Both the position numbers and the translations under genes were made by a program. The notes beneath the pieces are model-generated. The model saw nothing but the letters and a program-made list of their open reading frames with translations, did not search any database and had not been told where the DNA came from. A stretch of DNA of 37,643 nucleotides from an uncultured Verrucomicrobiales bacterium (GTDB lineage: Bacteria > Verrucomicrobiota > Verrucomicrobiia > Verrucomicrobiales > DEV007): contig CALAHF010000045.1 of assembly GCA_937891465.1 (NCBI GenBank), forward strand, positions 1-37,643. Direction: 5' to 3'. Positions within the stretch are counted from its first letter, which is position 1; each line of letters opens with the position of its first letter. This document shows positions 1-8,398 of this stretch, piece by piece.

Positions 1-1214
1 AGAGGAGTTTCGACACCGGCTAGATCACAGAAAGTCGGGAGCAAATCAGTGACGTCGACTGGCAGATCATATTCCGAACCCGCCTGGATTTTGCATGGCC
101 AGCGCATGATCGTTGGAACGCGAATGCCGCCTTCGTAAATCATCCCTTTGTTGCCACGGAGGCCGCCGTTCGCATCAAGTTGCTGATTATTTTTGCCCCC
201 GGGGCCGCCGTTGTCGGACATGAAAATGACGAGGGTATTGTCCACGACAGAATCATCTGTTTTGCCATCGCCATTCGGATCGGCGAGCGCTCCAAGAATG
301 TTTCCAAAATGCGCATCAATCCGAGTCACCATCGCAGCCCATTGCTGAGTTTGCTTTGCGAGTTTTGAAAAATGGGGATCATCCGCGTAGGCCGAATCCC
401 AACCGGGAAGCTTGGCAACTTCATCAAACGGACCATGCGGGATTTGCACGGCAAGTAGGCCAAAAAATGGCTGTTTCGTTGCGTTGTAATTTTCTGACTG
501 GGAGCGAACAAATTCGAGCGCTGCAAAGGCATAAGCGTCGTCGCAGTAACTGATTGTCGGGTATTTCGGGTGCGCGTGATTCGACGGTTGCGCGGGAAAT
601 TTTGCGTCACCAAGGTATTTCAACATCGTATTCGGAGCGAGTTCCAGTCCACCTTTTGCATTTCCTTTTGCCGGAGCACTCCACAGCGTGGGTTGAAAAA
701 ATGTGTGCGCCCGAACGTGATGCAGCTCCGTCAAAACATGCGTGTAGCCATGCGAAGTTGGCAGGGTTTGCACGTTTTGGATGACGGGATTTTTTTGCTC
801 TTTCGATCCGCCGTATCCCCATTTCCCCCAATATCCAGTAGCGTAAGAGGCAGCCGAAAGCGCATCACCCATGGTCACATCATCGGTGCGAATCGCTTTC
901 TTGGCGTTGTCTGGATCATTTCGATCCGCAAACGTGTGCCCCTGATGAAATCCGGTTTGCTGCGACGAACGAGCCGGCGAACAAACCGTGCATCCATAAG
1001 CATGGGTGAAATTCATGCCTTCGGCGGCGAGTTTATCGAGGTTCGGAGTTTTCACTGACGGCAGACCTTTGGCGCGACGCTCGGCCTGGCCATTCGGCCC
1101 AATCGATCCCCATCCCATGTCGTCGACGTAAAAATAAAGAATATTGGGACGAGGGGCGTCAGCAGCGAAAGTGAACGTGCTGAGACAAAGAAGGGCGGCG
1201 AGTGGGAGTTTCAT
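1..1214 (-). CDS. Sulfatase, secreted, C-terminus beyond window edge
   Basis: Reading leftward from an ATG at 1214 the frame stays open to position 1, giving about 404 residues with no stop, so the C-terminus lies outside the window. Residues 1-18 form a signal peptide (MKLPLAALL..., ending near FAADA). The metal-binding Asp pair (VDDMGWG) is at 31-32. The formylglycine motif is C78-S-P-A-R82, which implies Cys conversion by a maturation enzyme encoded elsewhere. Further along are MSDNGGPGG and an EGGIRVP-type segment, both typical of the alkaline-phosphatase-like sulfatase fold. Two oddities: the usual GKWHLG motif reads GKWGYGG, so the family's His is absent, and a DPNGDGKTDD stretch resembles a calcium-binding EF-hand loop inserted before the second metal site. 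It is divergent from the next gene, with 67 bp between the two start codons. The family is certain; the substrate is unknown. Confidence 0.93.
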   Translation of the reverse strand, partial: MKLPLAALLCLSTFTFAADAPRPNILYFYVDDMGWGSIGPNGQAERRAKGLPSVKTPNLDKLAAEGMNFTHAYGCTVCSPARSSQQTGFHQGHTFADRNDPDNAKKAIRTDDVTMGDALSAASYATGYWGKWGYGGSKEQKNPVIQNVQTLPTSHGYTHVLTELHHVRAHTFFQPTLWSAPAKGNAKGGLELAPNTMLKYLGDAKFPAQPSNHAHPKYPTISYCDDAYAFAALEFVRSQSENYNATKQPFFGLLAVQIPHGPFDEVAKLPGWDSAYADDPHFSKLAKQTQQWAAMVTRIDAHFGNILGALADPNGDGKTDDSVVDNTLVIFMSDNGGPGGKNNQQLDANGGLRGNKGMIYEGGIRVPTIMRWPCKIQAGSEYDLPVDVTDLLPTFCDLAGVETP

Positions 1215-1281
1215 TGCGATGGGATTCTATGACACACCAAGGGTCCTGCAATCGCATGTTCAGCGTGGTAGTCTGCGGCAT

Positions 1282-3294
1282 ATGACTTTTGTGAACCGAT
1301 TTTTGATAATCGCATTTATCCTGGTTGGTCAGGTCATTTCGGCCGGCGAAAAACCAAATATTGTTGTTATCATGGGGGATGATTGGTCGTGGCCGCACGC
1401 AGGAATTCTGGGAGATCCTGTTGTGAAAACGCCGACGTTTGATCGAATTGCCCGTGAGGGTGTGCTTTTCGAAAATGCGTATGTTTCGGCTCCATCGTGC
1501 ACGCCGTCGCGTTTTGCCATCGTATCCGGGCAGTATCATTGGCGGTTGGAGAGCGGAGCGAATTTGGGAGGTTCCCTCAAGTCAGACGTTCCGGTGTATC
1601 CAGATTTGTTTGCGAGCGTTGGTTACCGGACGGGATTTTGTCGCAAAGGGGCGAGCCCGAGCAAATATGAATTTCGGGGGAATGATCCGTTTGGCGCAAG
1701 GTTCAAAAACTTTCCCGAATTCTTCACTGCTCACGATAAAAAGATGCCCTTTTGTTTTTGGTATGGCGCGGGTGAGCCGCATCGGGCCTACGATTGGCAA
1801 GCCAGCTTGAAGAGTGATCTCGATTTGAAGGCTATTCAGGTTCCACCTTATCTTCCTGACAACGAAACGACTCGCACCGACCTGGGCGACTATTATTTGA
1901 AAGTCGAACAACTGGACCGCTTTGCTCGCGAGATCATCGAAACCCTCGAAACTGCGGGTGAATTGGAAAATACGATTGTGGTGATGGCAGGGGATAACGG
2001 GATGCCTTTTCCGCGCGCCAAAGCAACGCTTTATGATTCCGGGACGCGAGTTCCCCTGGCAATTCGCTGGGGAAAAAATGTGAAAGGTGGTCGCACGATT
2101 TCTGATTTCGTGAGCCTGACTGACTTGGCCCCAACCTTTCTCGAAGCATGTGGATTGGACGTTCCCGGTACGATGACGGGACAGTCGCTGATTCCGGTTC
2201 TTTCCGGCGAAACGACTGAGTTTCGAAAATCGGTGCTCACCGGAATGGAGAGGCATGTTTACCCCAATTCGTCGCGCGCCATTCGCACTGCTGATTTTCT
2301 TTACGTTCGAAATTTTGCTCCGGCTGCCTGGCCGACTGGGAAAACAAAGGGCGAGCCGCTTCATTTCGATTTTAAGAAAACTCCGTGGCCGACTGTTCCC
2401 GGAGCCTTTTCTTACAATGTCGATCCCGGTCCGACAAAACAATGGATGCGGGAAAACGCGACGACGGGCGAACACGCCGAGCTGCATCGCCTCGCTTTCG
2501 GGCAGCGAGCCAATGAGGAATTATATGATTTGAAAAGCGATCCGGACCAGCTCAACAATGTGGCTGATGACAAAGCGTTTCGTGACACGCGGAACCAACT
2601 TTTGAATCAATTGACCGCCGAGCTGCGAGCCGGCGGCGACCCGCGATTTGCTCTGCCCCATCATGCGAGTTTCGACGTGAGAGGCTGGACCGTTCATCTC
2701 AGCGACAAATTGTGGCAAACGGAGCCGGTCTTCACCTCAACGATGCTGGACTTGCTCGCGGTTCAATTGGAGCGGGTCGTTAAAGTGGTTTCTAAAAAGG
2801 CGTTGGGGCGGCTTCGTGAAGTTCCCATTTGGATCAATCCGGTTTACGAAGGCGTTCGGCCGACAGCTGAATATCATGGCGGAGTTGGCTGGCTAAAGAA
2901 GAACGGTCGCAATCCCGCGATGGGGAAAGCGATCGAAATTACCAACGTCATGAAGTTTGCACTCGAGGACCGTCGCATGCCCTATTTGCTCTTGCATGAA
3001 TTATCGCATGCGTATCACGATCGCATTTTGGGATTTGATCAAAAGGAAATCACTACAGCCTTCAAAAAGGCAGCGGCTTCTGGAAGCTACGACAACGTAA
3101 AGCGCTTCACCGGAAACAAAATCATAACGGACAAAGCGTATGCAATGTCGAACCACAAAGAATACTTCGCTGAACTGACGGAAGCATATTTTGGGAAAAA
3201 CGACTTTTTTCCTTTCACCAACGCAGAACTGAAGGTGCATGATCCGGCTGGATTCGCTGCGATTGAAAAAGCCTGGGGAGTTTCAAAAAAGTAA
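1282..3294 (+). CDS. Sulfatase fused to a C-terminal gluzincin-like metallopeptidase domain
   Basis: 670 residues from the ATG at 1282. This start is chosen because it begins a clean signal peptide (residues 1-20, ending VISA); upstream ATG codons lie inside the divergent sulfatase gene. Residues 24 to about 450 are a sulfatase: MGDDW near 31, formylglycine motif C73-T-P-S-R77, AGDNG metal-site motif, and DSGTRVP. The helix normally carrying GKWHLG is altered (GFCRKGASPSK). After a linker around 470, residues about 480-670 form a different domain with HELSH at 572-576 and a downstream EYFAELTEAYFG at 627-638. HExxH followed by E about 55 residues later resembles the anthrax lethal factor catalytic domain (HEFGH, then EFFAE about 49 residues later). 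A zinc peptidase or an inactive relative is inferred; the fold was not computed. The gene converges with selA, 18 bp apart. Confidence 0.88.
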   Translation: MTFVNRFLIIAFILVGQVISAGEKPNIVVIMGDDWSWPHAGILGDPVVKTPTFDRIAREGVLFENAYVSAPSCTPSRFAIVSGQYHWRLESGANLGGSLKSDVPVYPDLFASVGYRTGFCRKGASPSKYEFRGNDPFGARFKNFPEFFTAHDKKMPFCFWYGAGEPHRAYDWQASLKSDLDLKAIQVPPYLPDNETTRTDLGDYYLKVEQLDRFAREIIETLETAGELENTIVVMAGDNGMPFPRAKATLYDSGTRVPLAIRWGKNVKGGRTISDFVSLTDLAPTFLEACGLDVPGTMTGQSLIPVLSGETTEFRKSVLTGMERHVYPNSSRAIRTADFLYVRNFAPAAWPTGKTKGEPLHFDFKKTPWPTVPGAFSYNVDPGPTKQWMRENATTGEHAELHRLAFGQRANEELYDLKSDPDQLNNVADDKAFRDTRNQLLNQLTAELRAGGDPRFALPHHASFDVRGWTVHLSDKLWQTEPVFTSTMLDLLAVQLERVVKVVSKKALGRLREVPIWINPVYEGVRPTAEYHGGVGWLKKNGRNPAMGKAIEITNVMKFALEDRRMPYLLLHELSHAYHDRILGFDQKEITTAFKKAAASGSYDNVKRFTGNKIITDKAYAMSNHKEYFAELTEAYFGKNDFFPFTNAELKVHDPAGFAAIEKAWGVSKK

Positions 3295-3312
3295 CGCCTA
3301 TCGGAACTGAAC

Positions 3313-4698
3313 TCAGGCAAACGCGGCTTTCAAATTTTCGATCAAATCCGCGTCTTGCTCTGGAAAAATGGTTCGCAAATCGATTCGATAAGCGTCGTCA
3401 GATTTGTAGCCCATCACCGGCGTGTTGCCTTCGCGGAGTCGTTTAGCGAGTTTATCGAGACTCATATTTTCGGGCCGAAAATCGAGAGTGAGCGATGGGA
3501 TTTCCGCTTTTGGCATCGTGCCGCCTCCGCACCGTGCGATCCCTTCGCCGATCCAAACCGGGATGTCGGATCCCAGTTCTGCGATGATTTTTTCAGCACG
3601 GGGTTGTAAATCTTCCGGCTTTAAAGAAAGCATCGTCGGCAAGGGGAGGTTTGGTTTGTCTGTCGCAGCCAGGTATTCCGAAACGACCGTCTGCATGGCC
3701 GTGAGAATCATTTTATCGCATCGCAGCGCCCTGAAAAACGGCTCTTTTTTCAGCCCGGCAACCAAGTCCGCGCGACCGGCAATGATTCCTGCCTGCGCGC
3801 CGCCGAACAGCTTGTCGCCACTAACACACACCAAATCGACGCCTCGCTTGAGAACTTCCGCGGCCGTTGGTTCATGAGGAATTGGGGCCAGTGAATCGGT
3901 CTGAATCATCGCGCCACTTCCCAAATCTTCGACCACGGGGATGCCGTGCTTTTTGCCCAACTCGACGAGCTCTTCAGTGGTTGGTTCGCCAATAAATCCA
4001 TCCATCCAGAAATTGGAGCGATGCACTTTCAGTAACATTCCCGTATTCGGAGTGATCGCTTTTTCGTAATCTGCCAGCGAGGTTTTATTCGTCGCGCCGA
4101 CCTCGCGCAGCTTCGCGCCGCTCGTTTCCATGATTTCAGGAACGCGAAATCCGCCACCGATTTCAACCAGTTCGCCGCGCGAAATAATCACTTCGTTTTT
4201 TTCACCATTTGCCAAATAGCGGAGAATCAGAATCAGGGCTGCTGCGCAATTATTAACGATCGTGGCAGACTCGGCTTCACACAAAAGCCGCAGACTGCGC
4301 TCGAGATACCCGCCCCGTGGCCCGCGCTCACCGGTTTCTAAATCAAGCTCGATGTTATTGTAATAACGAGCGGATGCCGAGATTAGCTCTACTGTTTCGG
4401 CGCTCATCGGTGACCGCCCGAGATTGGTGTGAATGATGATTCCGGTTCCGTTGATGACGGTATGAATCCGTGAGCGATGCAGTGACACCAGCGTCTTTCG
4501 AATTCCTTCGACGATGATTTCGAAGTCTGCCACGTCAGTCTTTCCGCCTTTGACCTCGGCCCGGAGCGAATCCACTTCCTCGCGAACGGTTTCCGCAATC
4601 AATGGGCGCGGGATCGGGGGCAGGGGATCAGTTCCCGTTTCGAGGGCGTGGAGAACTTTTTCGACCGCAGGGATTTTGGCAAAAGGATTGTCGGACAT
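3313..4698 (-). CDS. selA: L-seryl-tRNA(Sec) selenium transferase
   Basis: 461 residues from the ATG at 4698; an in-frame TTG at 4734 would add 12 residues, but the ATG start matches the usual SelA length. SelA is a cytoplasmic PLP enzyme that converts Ser-tRNA(Sec) to selenocysteinyl-tRNA using selenophosphate. Diagnostic features are INGTGIIIHTNLGRSP near residue 83, a GERGxRG loop near 124, NNCAAAL near 149, and the PLP-binding lysine K296 in VSGDKLFGGAQAG, close to K295 of the E. coli enzyme. All core motifs look intact, so it should be active. It implies selenocysteine use, which also needs selB, selC and selD; none is in this window. It is transcribed away from a senB-like gene with 94 bp between starts, and that gap holds a palindromic repeat. 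Confidence 0.95.
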   Translation of the reverse strand: MSDNPFAKIPAVEKVLHALETGTDPLPPIPRPLIAETVREEVDSLRAEVKGGKTDVADFEIIVEGIRKTLVSLHRSRIHTVINGTGIIIHTNLGRSPMSAETVELISASARYYNNIELDLETGERGPRGGYLERSLRLLCEAESATIVNNCAAALILILRYLANGEKNEVIISRGELVEIGGGFRVPEIMETSGAKLREVGATNKTSLADYEKAITPNTGMLLKVHRSNFWMDGFIGEPTTEELVELGKKHGIPVVEDLGSGAMIQTDSLAPIPHEPTAAEVLKRGVDLVCVSGDKLFGGAQAGIIAGRADLVAGLKKEPFFRALRCDKMILTAMQTVVSEYLAATDKPNLPLPTMLSLKPEDLQPRAEKIIAELGSDIPVWIGEGIARCGGGTMPKAEIPSLTLDFRPENMSLDKLAKRLREGNTPVMGYKSDDAYRIDLRTIFPEQDADLIENLKAAFA

Positions 4699-4726
4699 CA
4701 GTGAAAAGTTACGCGGAGGGCGAAAA

Positions 4727-4769
4727 CGAATCAACAGGGTTTGTTCATCGAACAGATACTGTTGGATCG
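4727..4769. repeat. 43-bp intergenic palindrome, copy A
   Basis: The element lies between the divergent starts of selA and the senB-like gene. The left arm contains CAACAGGGT (4732-4740), the centre is GTTC-atc-GAAC, and the right arm is ACTGTTGGATCG, so the arms can fold on each other. It is the most diverged of four copies (the right arm has ATACTGTTG instead of ACCCTGTTG). It ends 23 nt before the GTG start at 4793. Confidence 0.75.
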
Positions 4770-4792
4770 AAAAATCGTGGTAAAGTTTTCAC

Positions 4793-5764
4793 GTGATTGA
4801 TCAGATTAAAATTCACCTCGTGACGCCGGATGCCAGCGTGCTTCGGACCGGAAATCGGTGCACCGCGCAGCAGTGGGCTGATTTGCTGGGTGAAATTGGC
4901 TGCAAGGTTTCCATTTGTGGACCGGACCAACCCATTGATTCTGAAATCCTGATCGCCCTTCACGGCGAGCGAAGTCATGATTCAATCGTTCGATTTCGGA
5001 ACGAGCGACGGGGTGGAAAAATTGTCCTGGCGATGACGGGGACGGATATTTACCCGGAACCCTCTGAAAAAGTCATAAAATCGATGGAGCTTTCCGATCG
5101 AATTGTGGTTCTGCAGGTAAAGGCGCTTGAGAAAATTCCCGTCGAATTTCAAAAAAAATGCAGGGTGATTGTCCAGTCGGCAGCAGTCCGGTTTGAAAAC
5201 TCCAAGTTTGACCCCGATTTTTTTGACATCTGTGTGGTCGGGCATTTTCGGGATGTGAAAGACCCGTTGCGGGCTGCCGCGGCTTCCCAGTTATTGCCTG
5301 AAACGTCACGCATTCGGATTCGTCATGCCGGGGGAATTCTCGACGTAAAATTTGAGCGCCTCATCGAAGCTGAAATGGCCGGAAACCCACGGTATGAATG
5401 GCTTGGAGAACTCGACGAAACGGCGGTCGCCGAACTGTTGTCGAACTCACGTGCGATGGTTTTGTCCTCTTTTGCGGAGGGGGGAGCGAGGGTGATCGGT
5501 GAAGCGATTGTTCATCGGTCCATTGTCATCTCGACGGAAATCGATGCTGCGGTTGGACTATTGGGGGCTGATTATCCTGCTTTTTTCAAGCCGGGAGAAT
5601 CTCATGAATTGAGTTCCCTTATGGTCCGGCTGGAGGGCGGTCCGGAATTTTATCAACAATTGAAAACGAGGAGCGAACTCCTAAAGCCGCTGTTCCACCC
5701 CAAATTTGAAAAGGAGGCATGGCGCGCTTTGATTTCTGAAATTGGAGGTGTTTCGCAGGATTAA
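4793..5764 (+). CDS. senB: Selenosugar synthase SenB-type glycosyltransferase (TIGR04348-like)
   Basis: 323 residues from a GTG start. The sequence follows the TIGR04348/SenB pattern closely: RTGNRCTAQQWADLL at 18-32, ALHGERS at 55-61, TGTDIY at 82-87, VVLQ at 105-108, QSA at 128-130, VVGHFRDVKDP at 148-158, NPRYEWLGE at 198-206, EGGARVIGEA at 229-238 and LLGADYP at 256-262. In characterised selenoneine producers SenB is a GT-B glycosyltransferase that joins selenophosphate to a UDP-sugar to make a selenosugar, which SenA attaches to a hercynine-type acceptor. Here there is no senA and no selD-like senC beside it; the neighbour is selA, another selenophosphate user. No signal peptide, so it is cytosolic. 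Family assignment is by memory of the motif series, not by search. The final product may be selenoneine or another selenium metabolite. Confidence 0.85.
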   Translation: MIDQIKIHLVTPDASVLRTGNRCTAQQWADLLGEIGCKVSICGPDQPIDSEILIALHGERSHDSIVRFRNERRGGKIVLAMTGTDIYPEPSEKVIKSMELSDRIVVLQVKALEKIPVEFQKKCRVIVQSAAVRFENSKFDPDFFDICVVGHFRDVKDPLRAAAASQLLPETSRIRIRHAGGILDVKFERLIEAEMAGNPRYEWLGELDETAVAELLSNSRAMVLSSFAEGGARVIGEAIVHRSIVISTEIDAAVGLLGADYPAFFKPGESHELSSLMVRLEGGPEFYQQLKTRSELLKPLFHPKFEKEAWRALISEIGGVSQD

Positions 5765-5804
5765 AAGTTGCAGGCGGGCAAAACTTCGGTGGATCTCTTT
5801 TTTC

Positions 5805-5828
5805 GAAGCGAAAAAGCTGTAACGCTTC
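5805..5828 (+). terminator. Weak hairpin downstream of senB-like gene
   Basis: GAAGCG (5805-5810) can pair with CGCTTC (5823-5828) across a 12-nt loop, 40 nt after the senB stop. There is no U-tract after the stem, so this is a poor intrinsic terminator. The rest of the 5765-6011 gap is AT-rich and shows nothing else firm, only a possible worn copy of the palindrome's right half at 5886-5900. Confidence 0.2.
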
Positions 5829-6011
5829 CGCTCTAATTGGTAAAAGCTATGAAGGTTTTTGCCTTTTCGACTTTCCTATAAAGTTGAACTGATTGGTTCG
5901 ACTATTTTTCGGTTTTCCTGTCTTCGGTCCATGTTGAAGTTGGAAAAGGCGCTTCTCGACGGGCGGGCGAACCATTAAAAATTTACTGCAAGACTTCCCC
6001 TCAATTTGACG

Positions 6012-7379
6012 ATGAATAAAACGACATTTACTTCCATTCTGTTGCTGTCTTTAGCGGCATTAGCCCCAACTCATGCTGAAGAGAAGGCAACTCCCAACTT
6101 TGTGATTTTCGTCGCTGACGACATGGGGTGGGGAGATTCCGGCACTTACGGTCATCCGCTTATCAAGACGCCCAATCTGGACAAGCTGGCTTCACAGGGT
6201 GTAAAATTCACTCAATGTTATTCGGCCTGTGGAGTGTGTTCGCCGTCACGCTCGGCGATTTTGACGGGACGCACCCCTTATCGTAATGGAGTCTGGCGCC
6301 ATCTTTCGGGAAATCACGAAGCTCATTTGCGGGCGAGTGAAATAACCTATCCGGAACTTCTCAAGGAGATTGGTTATGAAAATTGTCACGTTGGAAAATG
6401 GCATCTCAACTCGAAACAACAATTTAACACGCCGGAGTTTCCACAGCCTGGAGATCATGGTTTCGACTATTGGATGTACTCGCACAACAACGCCGAACCA
6501 AGCCACAAAAATCCCAAAAATTTCGTGCGCAACGGAGTCCCTGTTGGAAAAATGGAGGGTTACTCGGCTCAGTTGGTTGCTGCCGAAGCCGCTCATTGGC
6601 TGGAAGAAGTTCGTGATACGGAGAAGCCGTTTTCCATGTCAGTTTGGGTTCACGAACCGCACTCGCCGATTGCGACGGACCGTCAATTTTCAGAGCTCTA
6701 TGGTGGCCATGAGAACAGCAAGTATATGGGAAACATTACGCAATTGGATCACGCTCTCGGTCAGGTGATGGAGGCACTTGATAAAGCTGGCGTCAGCGAC
6801 GACACCCTTTTGTTTTTTACCTCAGACAACGGTCCAGTCCCAAATTACGGCGGCACAGCGGGAGGCTTGCGAGGCGTCAAGCGAAGCAGCCACGAAGGCG
6901 GCATTCGAGTGCCGGGAGTTGCTCGCTGGCCAGGACACATCGAGGCCGGAACCGTGAGTGATATTCCGGTGATCGGCTCCGATATCTTTTCCACAATCCT
7001 GGATATCGTTGGGATACCACTTCCGGGTGATCGCACGATTGACGGAACCAGCATGCTGCCGGCTTTCAATGGGAAAGCTGTTACCCGAAGCGTCCCGCTC
7101 TACTGGCGAACCCACGTGTCTCCTGTCGGCGATCGATCCGCTCTTCGCATCGGGGACTGGAAAATCGTGAGCAATGACGAGATGACCAAATTCCTGCTTT
7201 TCAATATTCAGGAAGACTGGAAAGAGGAAAATGATCTTGCTGCTGCGATGCCTGAAAAGACTGAAGAAATGAAGAAGGAATTGTTTAAGGTATGGGAAGG
7301 GATCGTAGCTGAAGGTCCCAAAGAATGGTGGCTCGAAGAGCGAAACAAGCCGATGAAAGGTGCAAAATTGAGCTACTGA
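6012..7379 (+). CDS. Secreted sulfatase
   Basis: 455 residues from the ATG at 6012. Residues 1-22 are a signal peptide (hydrophobic [12 protein letters not shown], then THAEE). Sulfatase landmarks are complete: VADDMGWGD at 35-42, formylglycine motif C76-S-P-S-R80, VGKWHL with the catalytic Lys and His, EPHSP, TSDNGP for the second metal site, and EGGIRVPG. Cys must be converted to formylglycine by an FGE or anaerobic maturase that is not in the window. It hydrolyses sulfate esters, probably on a carbohydrate outside the cytoplasm. It starts the long same-strand run after a 247-bp gap and is followed 56 bp later by an esterase, which suggests joint deprotection of a sulfated and acylated glycan. 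No obvious Shine-Dalgarno site precedes it. Confidence 0.93.
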   Translation: MNKTTFTSILLLSLAALAPTHAEEKATPNFVIFVADDMGWGDSGTYGHPLIKTPNLDKLASQGVKFTQCYSACGVCSPSRSAILTGRTPYRNGVWRHLSGNHEAHLRASEITYPELLKEIGYENCHVGKWHLNSKQQFNTPEFPQPGDHGFDYWMYSHNNAEPSHKNPKNFVRNGVPVGKMEGYSAQLVAAEAAHWLEEVRDTEKPFSMSVWVHEPHSPIATDRQFSELYGGHENSKYMGNITQLDHALGQVMEALDKAGVSDDTLLFFTSDNGPVPNYGGTAGGLRGVKRSSHEGGIRVPGVARWPGHIEAGTVSDIPVIGSDIFSTILDIVGIPLPGDRTIDGTSMLPAFNGKAVTRSVPLYWRTHVSPVGDRSALRIGDWKIVSNDEMTKFLLFNIQEDWKEENDLAAAMPEKTEEMKKELFKVWEGIVAEGPKEWWLEERNKPMKGAKLSY

Positions 7380-7435
7380 TTTTCGATCCAATCCGTTTCA
7401 ACTCCACGTCCCAACTTTTCAACTTCCCTCAGCCA

Positions 7436-8386
7436 ATGAAAATATTATTCATTACCATTTTCACGTTGATCTGTACGCTTGCTACAGTTGTCGCACAACG
7501 GCCGAAGAGAATTCTGAAGGCGCTCGAAACCGGCTACCCGAGGAAACTGGAAGTTGTCTACAAAACCGTGGGAAAGAGGGAACTCCCGTTTGATATGTAT
7601 TATCCCGCTGAAGAAACGGCGAAACCGTGCTCGGTGATCGTTTATACGCACGGCGGCGGATGGGCTGCAGGGAGCCGGTTTGGAGCTTCAAGTGGTGGTT
7701 TTGCTCCTCTCTTCAAGGACCTGACCGCACGTGGGTTCTGCGTTGTTTCGGTGGACTATCGTCTGTATAAAAAGGATGGAGCCATTCGGATGCGTGACTG
7801 TGTGATCGACTGCAAAGACGCGGTTCGTTATTTGGTCAAAAACAGTGCAGAGTTGGCGGTTGATCCCGAAAGGCTTTTTGTTTTTGGCGATTCTGCGGGT
7901 GGGCAAATTGCTCAAATGCTTCTCCTTTCTCCGCCCCGGTCACTGCCCGGTGATCCGGATCTTGCCGATGTCGATTACAAGGTCGTCGCGGGACTTTCCT
8001 GGTATGGGCCGTGCGATTTCGAGAAGGTGGACCTTTTTAATCATGATGATAGACCTGATTTTCGTGATCGATTTGGTTCTCGAATCGTGGACGCGGACGA
8101 TTCATCGGAGGAAAAGCTCCGCCTCTATCGTGAGATGAGTCCGGTCACTTATCTAAAAAAGGACAGTCCCCCGTTGTTCATGATTCAAGGCGACAGTGAC
8201 ACCACCATTCCGGTGAAACACGCCTACTACTTGGAGAAAAAAGCGAAGGAGTTGGATGCTTCGGTGCAAATTTTGATTGTTAAAAACTCAGGTCATAACT
8301 GGCGGAAAGTAGGTGCCGATATCAGTCCCACACGTGACGAGATCGTAGCGGCGAGTGCCAAATTTTTTGTTGATCAATTGAAGTAG
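7436..8386 (+). CDS. Secreted alpha/beta-hydrolase esterase (BD-FAE/acetyl esterase type)
   Basis: 316 residues from the ATG at 7436, chosen because it begins a signal peptide ([13 protein letters not shown]..., cleavage near VVAQ). An oxyanion-hole HGGG is at 72-75, the nucleophile Ser153 lies in GDSAGG (151-156), an acid is likely in GDSDTTIP, and the catalytic His is in NSGHNW near the C-terminus. This is the layout of the hormone-sensitive-lipase/BD-FAE branch, many of whose members remove acetyl or other acyl groups from polysaccharides. The stop codon is TAG. The next gene starts 12 nt later behind a good ribosome-binding site, so the two are very likely cotranscribed. The substrate is inferred from context only. 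Confidence 0.88.
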   Translation: MKILFITIFTLICTLATVVAQRPKRILKALETGYPRKLEVVYKTVGKRELPFDMYYPAEETAKPCSVIVYTHGGGWAAGSRFGASSGGFAPLFKDLTARGFCVVSVDYRLYKKDGAIRMRDCVIDCKDAVRYLVKNSAELAVDPERLFVFGDSAGGQIAQMLLLSPPRSLPGDPDLADVDYKVVAGLSWYGPCDFEKVDLFNHDDRPDFRDRFGSRIVDADDSSEEKLRLYREMSPVTYLKKDSPPLFMIQGDSDTTIPVKHAYYLEKKAKELDASVQILIVKNSGHNWRKVGADISPTRDEIVAASAKFFVDQLK

Positions 8387-8390
8387 GAGA
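8385..8390 (+). promoter_or_regulatory. Shine-Dalgarno site for the PQQ-propeller gene
   Basis: AGGAGA overlaps the TAG stop of the esterase gene and sits 8 nt before the ATG at 8399. It is notable because most genes in this window have no recognisable Shine-Dalgarno sequence. Confidence 0.65.
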
Positions 8391-8398
8391 AAAACATC

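Noticed and set aside
570-1058. Plus-strand open frame of 162 codons near the left edge
   Set aside because: It is opposite the minus-strand sulfatase, whose formylglycine motif and signal peptide are unambiguous.
1144-1281. Upstream start codons for the 1282 sulfatase
   Set aside because: They would place the start inside the divergent sulfatase gene and bury the signal peptide 46 residues into the protein.
1582-2487. Long minus-strand open frame (about 300 codons) opposite the sulfatase-peptidase gene
   Set aside because: It lies wholly opposite a clear sulfatase, has no recognisable motif, and its composition is that of a reverse reading of codon-biased coding DNA. Similar antisense frames at 9161-9985, 10580-11317, 12022-12798, 29935-30687 and 35625-36383 were rejected for the same reason.
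3313-4698. In-frame TGA selenocysteine codons in neighbouring genes, suggested by the presence of selA
   Set aside because: I checked the frames after the TGA stops of the neighbouring genes and none continues with family-conserved sequence. The one interrupted gene has TAG, which is not a Sec codon.
5884-5915. Possible sigma-70 promoter with TTGAAC before the 6012 sulfatase
   Set aside because: The downstream hexamer is poor and the region overlaps a possible worn copy of the repeat, so it is too weak to list.
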